This document shows, in pieces, positions 26,416 through 35,313 of a stretch of 64,000 nt of DNA (the stretch's first letter is position 1; every line of letters begins with the position of its first letter). The position numbers were made by a program, and so were the translations under genes. Location: positions 1-64,000 of the forward strand of contig JALWTA010000020.1 of assembly GCA_027082955.1 (NCBI GenBank). The letters are read 5' to 3'. The notes under the pieces are model-generated. The model saw only the letters and a program-made list of their open reading frames with translations, made no database searches and was not told where the DNA came from. The stretch is from Sulfurovum sp. (GTDB taxonomy: Bacteria > Campylobacterota > Campylobacteria > Campylobacterales > Sulfurovaceae).

Positions 26416-29412
26416 ATGTATAAGGTCAAAAATAAAGGTGCGGGGTATGTCAAAGAGAGTGATATCGAAACCGATTTTATCAAAAAGCTAACTGACTTAA
26501 AATATACCTATCGACCTGATATACGAACTAAAGAGGCACTTGAGCGAAATTTTAGAGAAAAGTTTGAAGCACTCAATCGTGTTAAATTAACTGATAGTGA
26601 GTTTAACAGACTTTTAGAACAGATAGTTACCCCCAATGTCTTTAAATCCTCCAAAATTCTAAGAGAGACAAACTACTTTGAGCGAGAAGATGGAACTCCT
26701 TTGTACTACACACTTGTCAATATCAAAGATTGGTGCAAAAATGAGTTTGAAGTGATTAACCAACTGCGTATCAATACCGACAACAGCTTCCACCGATACG
26801 ATGTTATACTGCTTATAAACGGTCTGCCTTTGGTGCAGATTGAGCTTAAAACTTTGCAGGTAAGCACAAGAAGAGCGATGGAGCAGATAGTAAAATATAA
26901 AAACGATATTGGCAATGGTTACACCACAACACTGCTAAGCTTTATGCAACTTTTCATTGTCTCTAACCGCACTTCAACTTGGTATTTTGCCAACAACAAC
27001 ACAAAGCATTTTAGCTTTGATGCCGATGAGAGATTTTTGCCTATCTATCAGTTTGCAGACAAAGAGAACAGTAAAATCACCCATCTTGATGATTTTATAG
27101 AGAAGTTTTTGACCAAATGCCATCTTGCCGAGATGATTAGCCGTTATATGGTTTTAGTGCAGAGTGAAGAGAAGCTTATGATGATGCGTCCTTATCAAAT
27201 CTATGCCGTTGAAGCGATAGTAGAGTGCATAGAAGACAACAGAGGCAACGGTTACATCTGGCATACAACAGGAAGCGGGAAGACACTAACTTCGTTTAAA
27301 GCCTCTACCCTGCTTAAAGAGAACCCAAATATCCAAAAGTGTCTCTTTGTAGTCGATAGAAAAGACCTCGACCGTCAAACCAGAGAGGAGTTTAACCGAT
27401 TTCAAGAAAATTGTGTAGAGGAGAACACAAACACTCATACTTTAGTTGAGAGATTGCTAAGTGATGACTATGAAGATAAGATTATTGTTACCACTATCCA
27501 AAAGCTAGGTTTAGCACTCGATGAGAAAAACAGAAATAATTTCAAAGAGAGGCTCAAACCGCTACAAGACAAAAGGGTAGTATTTATCTTCGATGAGTGC
27601 CACCGTTCACAATTTGGAGAGAACCATAAAGCGATTAAAAACTTTTTTCCAAAAGCTCAACTCTTTGGATTTACAGGTACACCAATTTTTGAAAAAAATG
27701 CAACCTATACACAGATAGAGGGAGAAGAGGCTACCCTAAAAACCACAGATGATATTTTTGAAAAAGAGTTACACGCCTATACTATCACCAATGCTATAGA
27801 TGATGGCAATGTGCTACGATTTCATATAGACTACTACAAACCAGATACCGATACACCAAAATCTACCACCGTTCCTAAAAAAGCGGTCATAGAAACCATT
27901 ATAGAAAAGCATGACAAAGCGACTGCCAACAGAAAGTTTAACGCTGTTTTTGCTACAAGTAGCATAGATGATGCTATAGAGTACTTTAGACTCTTTAAAG
28001 AGATACAAGAGCAAAAGCTAAAAGATGATGAAGAGTATCTCCCTCTTAATATCGCTTGTGTCTTCTCTCCTCCAGCAGAGGGCAACAAAGATGTAGCACA
28101 ACTTCAAGAGGACCTTCCTCAAGAGAAATTTGACAACACAAAAGAGCCAAACAAGAAAAAAGAGGCACTCAAAGAGATTATTGCCGATTATAATGCCAAG
28201 TATGGCACAAATCACGATATTAACAACTTTGACACCTACTACCAAGATGTCCAAACCCGTATAAAAAATCAAAAATACTCAAACAGTGATTTGCCTCACA
28301 AGCAAAAGGTAGATATTGTCATCGTTGTCGATATGCTTCTAACAGGCTTTGACTCTAAGTTTCTCAACACGCTTTATGTCGATAAAAATTTAAAATACCA
28401 TGGACTCATACAAGCCTTTTCAAGAACCAACAGAGTGCTTAACGATACTAAGCCTTATGGGAATATTCTCGATTTTCGTTCACAGCAAACAAATGTCGAT
28501 GAAGCGATAGCCCTCTTTAGCGGTAAACATACCAAAGAGCCAAAAGAGATATGGCTGGTTGATTCTGCACCGAAAGTGATAGAGCAGTTTGAAGAGGCGA
28601 CAAAAGAGCTTGAGAGATTTATGGCTTCACACGGCTTAGAGAATAAGCCTGAAGAGATAGCCAACCTCAAAGGAGACACTGCACGAATAGAGTTTATCAA
28701 AACTTTTAAAGAGGTGCAAAAGCTCAAAACCAAACTCGACCAATATACCGACTTAAATCCAGAGCAAAAAGAGCAAATAGAGCAAACCATGCCCGAAAAC
28801 ACGCTTAGAGCCTTTAGAAGTGTCTATATAGAGACAGCAAACCGCCTCAAGAAAGAGCAGGGAAAAGCAGAAGGTAAAAGTAGCCAAGAAGAGCTAGAAC
28901 AGCTTGACTTTGAGCTTGTGCTTTTTGCATCGGCGTTGATTGATTATGACTATATTATGGGGCTTATCGCAAGGTCTTCGGGAGCTAAAAGCAAAAAGCA
29001 TAAATTAACCAAAGAGCAACTTATCTCACTGCTGGAGTCCACTGCAAATCTCTCGGATGAAAAAGAGACCATGATAGCCTATATCAATACTTTGGAGATG
29101 AATACCGCTTTAGATGAAGAGGAGATTAAAAAAGGGTATGAGGCATTTAAAGCTCAAAGAGAAGAGCAAGAGATTGAGGCAATAGCACATAAGCACGGCT
29201 TAGAAACAAAAGCACTTAAAAGTTTTGTAGAAGAGATAGTTGAACGGTCAATCTTTGACGGAGAGAAGCTAACCGACCTCTTAGAGCCTTTGGAGCTTGG
29301 CTGGAGGGAGCGAAGGGTTAAAGAACTTGCACTTATGGAGGTGTTAGCACCGTTACTTAGAAAACTTGCTAATGGTAAGGAGATTTCGGGTTTGGAGGCT
29401 TATGATGAGTAG
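26416..29412 (+). CDS. hsdR: Type I restriction enzyme R subunit
   Basis: A 998-residue motor/endonuclease subunit. The N-terminal nuclease domain has the PD-(D/E)xK-like core DVILLINGLPLVQIELK (about 130-150). The SF2 helicase follows: Walker A HTTGSGKT (Lys289), motif II FDECHRSQ, motif III GFTGTP, and motif VI GLIQAFSRTNR. The C-terminal helical region (from about 740) joins the HsdM2S methylase. It is full length with no visible frameshift. It translocates DNA and cuts when unmodified sites are found. The gene is visibly A+T-richer than the core genes, which suggests horizontal transfer. Confidence 0.95.
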   Translation: MYKVKNKGAGYVKESDIETDFIKKLTDLKYTYRPDIRTKEALERNFREKFEALNRVKLTDSEFNRLLEQIVTPNVFKSSKILRETNYFEREDGTPLYYTLVNIKDWCKNEFEVINQLRINTDNSFHRYDVILLINGLPLVQIELKTLQVSTRRAMEQIVKYKNDIGNGYTTTLLSFMQLFIVSNRTSTWYFANNNTKHFSFDADERFLPIYQFADKENSKITHLDDFIEKFLTKCHLAEMISRYMVLVQSEEKLMMMRPYQIYAVEAIVECIEDNRGNGYIWHTTGSGKTLTSFKASTLLKENPNIQKCLFVVDRKDLDRQTREEFNRFQENCVEENTNTHTLVERLLSDDYEDKIIVTTIQKLGLALDEKNRNNFKERLKPLQDKRVVFIFDECHRSQFGENHKAIKNFFPKAQLFGFTGTPIFEKNATYTQIEGEEATLKTTDDIFEKELHAYTITNAIDDGNVLRFHIDYYKPDTDTPKSTTVPKKAVIETIIEKHDKATANRKFNAVFATSSIDDAIEYFRLFKEIQEQKLKDDEEYLPLNIACVFSPPAEGNKDVAQLQEDLPQEKFDNTKEPNKKKEALKEIIADYNAKYGTNHDINNFDTYYQDVQTRIKNQKYSNSDLPHKQKVDIVIVVDMLLTGFDSKFLNTLYVDKNLKYHGLIQAFSRTNRVLNDTKPYGNILDFRSQQTNVDEAIALFSGKHTKEPKEIWLVDSAPKVIEQFEEATKELERFMASHGLENKPEEIANLKGDTARIEFIKTFKEVQKLKTKLDQYTDLNPEQKEQIEQTMPENTLRAFRSVYIETANRLKKEQGKAEGKSSQEELEQLDFELVLFASALIDYDYIMGLIARSSGAKSKKHKLTKEQLISLLESTANLSDEKETMIAYINTLEMNTALDEEEIKKGYEAFKAQREEQEIEAIAHKHGLETKALKSFVEEIVERSIFDGEKLTDLLEPLELGWRERRVKELALMEVLAPLLRKLANGKEISGLEAYDE

Positions 29413-29518
29413 GAGATATTTTAAGAGTTCCTCTGCTAAAGCAGAGGTGGGTGCCACAGAGGCTAAAGATGGATACATTATAGCATAGTAGATGATAAAA
29501 ATCAATAACGAGGAAGAG

Positions 29519-30736
29519 ATGAGCGAACGAGTGCCGAAGCTAAGATTTAAAGAGTTTAGTGGGGAGTGGGAGGAGAAAAGGTTAAATGAAGTATCAGATA
29601 TTGTTAGAGGAGGATCTCCTCGACCTATTGACAAATATATGACTTCTGATCCAAAAGGTCTTAATTGGTTAAAGATAGGGGATGTTGATAAAAATTCAAA
29701 ATATGTTGTAAAGACAGAAGAGAGAGTTAAGCATTCTGCATTGACTAAAACCAGAGAGGTGCATCCAGGTGACCTGATATTGTCAAATTCGATGAGTTTT
29801 GGACGCCCTTATATCATGAAAATAAAATCTTGTATCCATGATGGATGGATAGCAATAACCAATATTGATAGCAATATAGAAACAGATTTTTTATATTACA
29901 TGATTTTATCACCATATAGTCAAAAGTTTTTTATTGATAATGCTTCCGGTGGTGGAATCAGGAACTTGAATGCAGATATAATAAAATCTTTACCTACATA
30001 TTTTCCAATAGACAAAAAAGAACAACAAAAAATCGCCAATACCCTAAGCTCTCTTGATAACCTTATAGAAGCCCAAGAGAAAAAGGTAGAAGCTCTTAAA
30101 AAGCACAAAAAAGGGTTGATGCAACAACTCTTCCCACAAGAAGGAGAGAAGACTCCAAAGCTGAGGTTTGAAGAGTTTAGTGGGGAGTGGGAGGAGAAGA
30201 GGTTAGAAGAAATAGCTAATATTACTATGGGTTCATCTCCAAAATCTCATTTTTATAATGAAAATAAAAAAGGAATACCTTTACTTCAAGGTAATGCAGA
30301 TATTAAAAATAGAAAATCTAATCCTAGAATTTATACAACTCAAGTAACAAAAGAGTGCAATAAAGAAGATATTTTATTAAGTGTTAGAGCTCCTGTTGGT
30401 GTAGTTGCAAAATCAAAACATAATGCTTGTATAGGTAGAGGTTTTGCTTCTATTCGAGTAAAAGAAAATAATTATCAAGAATGGTTATATCAATGGTTCT
30501 TACAATTTGAAGATAAATGGTCTAATATTTCGCAAGGTGGAACATTTGATTCTGTTAATAGTAGTGATATTAAAAATTTAAAAATTTATATCCCAACCCC
30601 AAAAGAACAACAAAAAATCGCTAATACCCTAAGCTCTCTCGATAACCTCATAGAAGCTGGGGAGAAAAAGGTAGAAGCTCTTAAAAAGCACAAAAAGGGC
30701 TTAATGCAACAGATGTTTGTGAGTGAGGAGAGTTAA
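29519..30736 (+). CDS. hsdS: Type I restriction enzyme specificity subunit
   Basis: A 405-residue subunit with two target-recognition domains, each followed by a conserved helical spacer. Each half begins with a KLRFxEFSGEWEEKRL-like segment (about residues 6-22 and 213-229) and ends with an EQQKIANTLSSLDNL-like helix and VEALKKHKKGLMQQ. At DNA level at least 27 bases are identical between 29551-29577 and 30172-30198, and the spacer helices are also near-identical (about 30020 and 30604). Such repeats allow half-gene exchange and a change of recognition sequence. The start is at ATG 29519 (GAGGAAG before it). The recognition sequence cannot be read. Confidence 0.93.
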   Translation: MSERVPKLRFKEFSGEWEEKRLNEVSDIVRGGSPRPIDKYMTSDPKGLNWLKIGDVDKNSKYVVKTEERVKHSALTKTREVHPGDLILSNSMSFGRPYIMKIKSCIHDGWIAITNIDSNIETDFLYYMILSPYSQKFFIDNASGGGIRNLNADIIKSLPTYFPIDKKEQQKIANTLSSLDNLIEAQEKKVEALKKHKKGLMQQLFPQEGEKTPKLRFEEFSGEWEEKRLEEIANITMGSSPKSHFYNENKKGIPLLQGNADIKNRKSNPRIYTTQVTKECNKEDILLSVRAPVGVVAKSKHNACIGRGFASIRVKENNYQEWLYQWFLQFEDKWSNISQGGTFDSVNSSDIKNLKIYIPTPKEQQKIANTLSSLDNLIEAGEKKVEALKKHKKGLMQQMFVSEES

Positions 30737-31873
30737 ATGAAGATAGAAGAGTTTAAAGCTGGAGTTTATAAAACTCAATACCAGTATAAAAGTTTTAGCC
30801 CGACATTTATCAATCAAACATTTACTTGGGAAGATGCAAAGATAAATGTTTTGTTGGAATCTGCTATGAAAGTTTTAGGCGAGCTTAATGCATTTACCAA
30901 AATCATACCTGATGTAGATATTTTTATACAAATGCATATAGCAAAAGAGGCAAATACTTCAAGTAAAATCGAAGGAACAAAAACCGAAATCGATGAGGTG
31001 CTGCTTGATAAAGAGTATTTAGAGCCTGAAAAAAAGGATGATTGGCAAGAGGTAAGAAATTATATAGAGGCGATTAATTTTGCCATAAAAGAGTTGGAAA
31101 CTTTACCACTTTGCAATAGACTCATAAGGCAAACTCATGAGATTTTACTGCAAAGTGTAAGAGGCGAGAAAAAAATTCCCGGAGAGTTTAGAAAATCACA
31201 AAATTGGATAGGGGGAACCAATTTAAATAATGCATATTTTATACCTCCACACCATAGTGAAGTAGCTGAACTTATGGATGATTTAGAAAAATTTTTAAAT
31301 AATGACGAGATATTGGTTCCACACCTTGTAAAAATTGCAATAGCACACTATCAGTTTGAAACTATCCATCCATTTTTAGATGGAAACGGCAGAGTCGGAA
31401 GGCTTTTAATAACTTTATATTTAGTTAGCAATAAAATATTGGACAAACCATCTTTGTATCTATCTGACTACATAGAAAGACACAAAACCTTATATTATGA
31501 TAAGCTAACTTTTGTTAGGGAAAAAAATGACTTAAAGGGGTGGATAGAGTTTTTCTTAGAAGCGATTATTGAAACTTCCAAAAGCTCAATCACTTCTTTC
31601 AAAAAAGTGTTAGAGTTAAAAAACAGAATGGAACAAGAGATTTTAACTTTTGGCAAAAAAGCACAAAATGCAAAAAAACTGATAGACACACTATACAAAC
31701 AACCTTTAGTTACTGTAAGTGATATTGTCGAGGAGTTGGAACTATCAAAACCTACAATAAATAATTTAGTGAAAGATTTTGAAAACAAAGGGATACTCAA
31801 AGAGATAACAGGACATAAAAGAAATAAAATATATGTTTTTGATGAATATTTGAAAATTTATAGTAAAAATTAA
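30737..31873 (+). CDS. Fic-family protein with C-terminal winged helix
   Basis: A 378-residue Fic protein starting directly after the hsdS stop. The Fic core is intact: HPFLDGNGRVGR with catalytic H211, where the Asp/Glu and Arg residues bind Mg-ATP. An inhibitory helix motif of the (S/T)xxxE(G/N) class is visible near the N-terminus (SSKIEGTK), so the protein is probably self-inhibited. The last 70 residues (VTVSDIVEELELSKPTINNL) form a winged helix-turn-helix. Fic proteins transfer AMP or other nucleotides to target proteins. Its place between hsdS and hsdM suggests it travels with the restriction system; its target is unknown. Confidence 0.9.
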   Translation: MKIEEFKAGVYKTQYQYKSFSPTFINQTFTWEDAKINVLLESAMKVLGELNAFTKIIPDVDIFIQMHIAKEANTSSKIEGTKTEIDEVLLDKEYLEPEKKDDWQEVRNYIEAINFAIKELETLPLCNRLIRQTHEILLQSVRGEKKIPGEFRKSQNWIGGTNLNNAYFIPPHHSEVAELMDDLEKFLNNDEILVPHLVKIAIAHYQFETIHPFLDGNGRVGRLLITLYLVSNKILDKPSLYLSDYIERHKTLYYDKLTFVREKNDLKGWIEFFLEAIIETSKSSITSFKKVLELKNRMEQEILTFGKKAQNAKKLIDTLYKQPLVTVSDIVEELELSKPTINNLVKDFENKGILKEITGHKRNKIYVFDEYLKIYSKN

Positions 31874-31878
31874 GAGTC

Positions 31879-31947
31879 TAACTTTAACTATAAAAATCCA
31901 TAGTAAAAGTTAGAGGTTTAACTTTAACTATAAAAATCCTTAGTAAA
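31879..31947 (+). repeat. 40-bp-period direct repeat between fic and hsdM
   Basis: A 21-base sequence beginning TAACTTTAACTATAAA at 31879 is repeated exactly at 31919. Each copy is followed by (A/T)TAGTAAA; a further TAGTAAAA lies in the fic end at 31861. The repeats are partly palindromic (CTAACTTT and AAAGTTAG). They sit just before hsdM and could be operators, perhaps for the winged helix of the Fic protein. Confidence 0.65.
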
Positions 31948-31982
31948 GTTTAAAAGAGAAAATTTAACCAAGAGGGACAATC

Positions 31983-33590
31983 ATGAGCGAAGAGAAACAA
32001 AAAGAGTTAGGTAAGATACTGTGGGATATAGCCGATGAGCTAAGAGGTTCGATGAATGCAGATGATTTTCGTGATTATATGCTTTCGTTTTTATTTTTGA
32101 AGTATCTCTCGGACAACTATGAAGCAGCAGCTAAAAAAGAGCTTGGTAGAGATTATCCACATGTAGAAGAGGGAAGCACTGTCTCACCTTTGGCTTTGTG
32201 GTATGTGCAAAACAGAGATGATATAAGTGCCTTTGAGGAGCAGATGCGTCGTAAAGTGCATTATGTCATAGAGCCTGATTTTTTATGGAGCAATATCGCA
32301 GAACTTGCAAGGGTGCAAAGTGAAGATTTGCTCAAAACACTGCAAAAAGCCTTTACATATATCGAAAACAAATCTTTCTCTTCTACATTTAGCGGACTCT
32401 TTTCAGAAATCAACCTTGACTCTGAAAAGCTGGGGAAAAGCTATAGCGACAGAAACAAAAAGCTCTGTAAAATTATTAGCGAAATTGCTAAAGGGATTGC
32501 AAAGTTTTCTACCGATAGCGATGTGCTGGGCGATGCTTATGAGTATCTTATAGGGCAGTTTGCCGCAGGAAGCGGTAAAAAGGCAGGAGAGTTTTATACA
32601 CCGCAAAAGGTTTCGACGATACTCTCTCATATCGTCTCTCTTGATAGTCAAGACCCAAGCACAGGTAAGAAAAAGAGGCTTGAGAGTGTCTTTGACTTTG
32701 CGTGCGGTTCCGGCTCTTTGCTTCTGAATGTCCGCCATCAGATGGGCAAGTATGGCATCGGTAAAATTTATGGACAAGAGAAAAACATCACTACCTACAA
32801 CCTCGCTCGTATGAATATGTTACTGCATGGAGTAAAAGATAGTGAGTTTGAGATATTTCACGGCGATTCACTTGCCAATGAGTGGGATATGCTATCAGAT
32901 GAGAATCCTGCTAATAAGAAACATTTTGATGCTGTGGTAGCCAATCCTCCTTTTTCACTTCGTTGGGACCCAAGTGATGAGATGAAAAAAGATTTTCGAT
33001 TTAAAAACTACGGCTTAGCACCTAAAAGTGCGGCGGATTTTGCCTTTTTGCTTCATGGATTTCACTATCTGGACAGAGAGGGAACGATGGCTATTATCTT
33101 GCCTCACGGTGTACTGTTTCGTGGTGGAGCAGAGGCTAAAATACGAAAGAAACTACTACAAGATGGCAACATAGATACCGTCATAGGTTTGCCCTCTAAG
33201 CTCTTTTTCTCTACAGGTATTCCTGTTTGTATTTTGGTATTAAAGAGGTGCAAAAAGAGTGATGATGTGCTATTTATCAATGCGGTAGAGCATTTTGAAA
33301 AGGGTAAACGACAAAACAGATTACTCCCTGAACATATAGATAAAATAGTAGATACCTATCAATACAGAAAAGAGGAAGAGCGATACTCAAGACGGGTAAG
33401 TATGGAGGAGATAGAGAAAAATGACTTCAATCTCAATATCTCCCGCTATGTAAGTACTGCTAAGCCTGAGCCAATTATAGATTTGGGTGAGGTATATAAC
33501 GAGTTGCAAAAGATAGAGAAAGATATTGAAAAATATGCCGCTGAGCATAATGACTATTTGCAAGAATTGGGCTTAAAATCCATTGTGTAA
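31983..33590 (+). CDS. hsdM: Type I restriction enzyme methylase subunit
   Basis: A 535-residue N6-adenine methyltransferase. The N-terminal HsdM domain (LWDIADELRGSMNADDF) is followed by the AdoMet-binding motif FDFACGSGSLLL and the catalytic NPPF motif in VVANPPFSLRW. The C-terminus has a coiled segment for HsdS contact. It methylates sites specified by HsdS and is needed for both protection and restriction. GGGACAATC lies before the ATG. The gene order hsdR-hsdS-fic-hsdM, with hsdM last and behind its own repeat region, suggests it may have a separate promoter. Confidence 0.95.
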   Translation: MSEEKQKELGKILWDIADELRGSMNADDFRDYMLSFLFLKYLSDNYEAAAKKELGRDYPHVEEGSTVSPLALWYVQNRDDISAFEEQMRRKVHYVIEPDFLWSNIAELARVQSEDLLKTLQKAFTYIENKSFSSTFSGLFSEINLDSEKLGKSYSDRNKKLCKIISEIAKGIAKFSTDSDVLGDAYEYLIGQFAAGSGKKAGEFYTPQKVSTILSHIVSLDSQDPSTGKKKRLESVFDFACGSGSLLLNVRHQMGKYGIGKIYGQEKNITTYNLARMNMLLHGVKDSEFEIFHGDSLANEWDMLSDENPANKKHFDAVVANPPFSLRWDPSDEMKKDFRFKNYGLAPKSAADFAFLLHGFHYLDREGTMAIILPHGVLFRGGAEAKIRKKLLQDGNIDTVIGLPSKLFFSTGIPVCILVLKRCKKSDDVLFINAVEHFEKGKRQNRLLPEHIDKIVDTYQYRKEEERYSRRVSMEEIEKNDFNLNISRYVSTAKPEPIIDLGEVYNELQKIEKDIEKYAAEHNDYLQELGLKSIV

Positions 33591-33619
33591 GGTTCGATGC
33601 TAAAATTGAATATGCTACA

Positions 33620-34450
33620 ATGGATACCATGCAAGAGAAAATAGAAGAAGCAAAAAAAGTTATAGCCAAAGCCGATGCACTTCTCATCACTGCCGGTGCC
33701 GGGATGGGAGTCGATAGCGGTCTGCCGGACTTTCGTGGGGTAGAGGGGTTTTGGCGTGCGTACCCCAAAGCTAAAGAATTAGGGCTTCGTTTTGAAGAGA
33801 TGGCCAACCCGCAGTGGTTTGAGAAAGATCCTGCTTTGTCATGGGCGTTTTACGGACACAGGCTGCATCTTTATCGTGATACTGTGCCGCATAGAGGTTT
33901 TGAAACACTTAAAAAGTGGGGTGATACTAAAAAATATAAATATTTTGTCTTTACGTCCAATGTTGACGGACAGTTTCAGAAAGCCGGCTTCGATGACACA
34001 TGCATTATGGAGTGTCATGGGTCGATCCACCATCTACAGTGTACCCAAAACTGCCAGGGCAAAATCTGGTCAGCAGAGGGTGTCAAGATAGAAATAGATG
34101 AAAATTTCAGAGCACAGGAGCCGCTGCCAAGGTGCCCCGACTGCGGTGCCTTGGCACGTCCGAACATTTTGATGTTTGGTGACTGGAGCTGGGAGAGCAG
34201 CCGCAGCGATGCACAGAGTAGCAGACTCCAGAGCTGGCTGGCTATGCTTGAGGAGGCTGGCGCGAAACTTGCTGTTATTGAGATAGGAGCGGGTACGGCA
34301 GTGCCGACGGTACGCATGACAAGTGAAGATGTGGCACGTCACTTTGGCGTACCGCTTATACGCATCAATCCGCGTGAAGCACATGGGGCGGAGATTGGTC
34401 TGGCGATGGGGGCGGGGGAAGCGCTTGAAAAATTAAAAATTAAAAATTAA
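33620..34450 (+). CDS. SIR2-family NAD-dependent deacylase
   Basis: A 276-residue sirtuin. NAD-binding GAGMGVDSGLPDFRG at about 25-40, FTSNVDGQF, the catalytic His of ECHGS, a zinc-ribbon with Cys pairs (CTQNC and CPDC) and the late NPREAHG segment are present. Sirtuins remove acyl groups from lysine using NAD. A substituted GMGVDSG (usual G-x-S-x-x-SG) is noted. The start may be 33620 or the ATG at 33629. The last codons run into a tandem AAAAATT heptamer array (34431-34451), so the C-terminus KLKIKN may vary between strains. Although next to a restriction system, it looks like an ordinary stand-alone sirtuin. Confidence 0.87.
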   Translation: MDTMQEKIEEAKKVIAKADALLITAGAGMGVDSGLPDFRGVEGFWRAYPKAKELGLRFEEMANPQWFEKDPALSWAFYGHRLHLYRDTVPHRGFETLKKWGDTKKYKYFVFTSNVDGQFQKAGFDDTCIMECHGSIHHLQCTQNCQGKIWSAEGVKIEIDENFRAQEPLPRCPDCGALARPNILMFGDWSWESSRSDAQSSRLQSWLAMLEEAGAKLAVIEIGAGTAVPTVRMTSEDVARHFGVPLIRINPREAHGAEIGLAMGAGEALEKLKIKN

Positions 34451-34488
34451 AATTTTGTTTTGCTTTCCTCTGGAAAGCTTCTTTTCTT

Positions 34489-34510
34489 GTAGGGTGCGTA
34501 GTCACGCACC
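34489..34510 (+). repeat. REP-like palindrome, copy 2
   Basis: GTAG head, GGTGCGT (34493-34499), loop AGTC, ACGCACC (34504-34510). The arms are identical to those at 11474-11491. It ends 13 bases before the DUF2905 gene. Confidence 0.8.
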
Positions 34511-34523
34511 GTTAGGATGAAAC

Positions 34524-34727
34524 ATGAACGGTAACTTACTGATTTATCTTGGTATTGGGCTGATCGTTGCAGGCATTGCCTACAAGTACGGTCTGCTTGA
34601 CTGGTTTGGCAATCTTCCCGGGGATATCAAGTATCAGACAGAGCATACCTTTGTTTTTATTCCGATTGTTTCGATGTTGCTTGTCTCGGCAGTTGTTTCA
34701 CTCATAATGTGGTTTTTCAATCGCTAA
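34524..34727 (+). CDS. DUF2905 small membrane protein
   Basis: A 67-residue protein with two membrane helices (about 5-22 and 44-64) and the DUF2905 signature LPGDI in the loop between them. The function of the family is not known. It has a GGATGAAAC leader and is followed 9 bases later by the ComF-like gene. Confidence 0.78.
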   Translation: MNGNLLIYLGIGLIVAGIAYKYGLLDWFGNLPGDIKYQTEHTFVFIPIVSMLLVSAVVSLIMWFFNR

Positions 34728-34736
34728 GAGGATATT

Positions 34737-35312
34737 ATGCGCTGTTACAGCTGTGGTGGTTTGAGTTTCAGGGCAGTGTGTGAAACCTGTAAAAATACCC
34801 TTTTTATCCCCACAACCCAGACACGCCGCATCGGTACGCTCGATGTGATCTCTTTTTACAGCTATACAACCCTCGAACCGCTGCTTTTGACCAAGCACAA
34901 GCCGGAGGGGTGGCGAATATACCGTGAACTTGGCAGGATGCTCTTTAGACCTTTTATGCAGGAGTTTTTGGAACATGATGACGGGGCGGTACATGTCATC
35001 GGGGTAGATGAGAATGTGCACAGCGGCTACTCGCATGTGGCGCAGCTGACCCATGCGATGAAGATGTCTGGTGTGCATGTGCAGCACGGTGTGCTTCGGG
35101 CACGCAACAGGGTAAACTATTCGGGCAAGCCGTTACAGTATCGGCTGGAAAACCCAAGAGACTTTCTTTATACCGGAAAAACAAATATCAGTGCCATACT
35201 GGTCGATGATATTGTAACCACCGGCATGACGCTTCAGGAGGCGCAGAAAACACTTGCAAACCATGGGGTTGATGTACTTTTTGCTTTGACACTGGCAAGT
35301 GCCCGTGAATGA
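34737..35312 (+). CDS. ComF-like phosphoribosyltransferase-fold protein
   Basis: A 191-residue protein with an N-terminal four-Cys zinc finger (CYSCGG and CETCKN) and a C-terminal phosphoribosyltransferase fold with motif AILVDDIVTTGMTL. This is the ComF/GntX arrangement. ComF is linked to DNA uptake in other bacteria; in this phylum the function is not established. It converges with the response regulator gene, one base apart. Confidence 0.85.
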   Translation: MRCYSCGGLSFRAVCETCKNTLFIPTTQTRRIGTLDVISFYSYTTLEPLLLTKHKPEGWRIYRELGRMLFRPFMQEFLEHDDGAVHVIGVDENVHSGYSHVAQLTHAMKMSGVHVQHGVLRARNRVNYSGKPLQYRLENPRDFLYTGKTNISAILVDDIVTTGMTLQEAQKTLANHGVDVLFALTLASARE

Positions 35313-35313
35313 G

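Noticed and set aside
33620-34450. Defence-type SIR2 effector linked to the R-M island
   Set aside because: It has a complete zinc-ribbon sirtuin domain alone and core-like base composition; stand-alone deacylase is the simpler reading.
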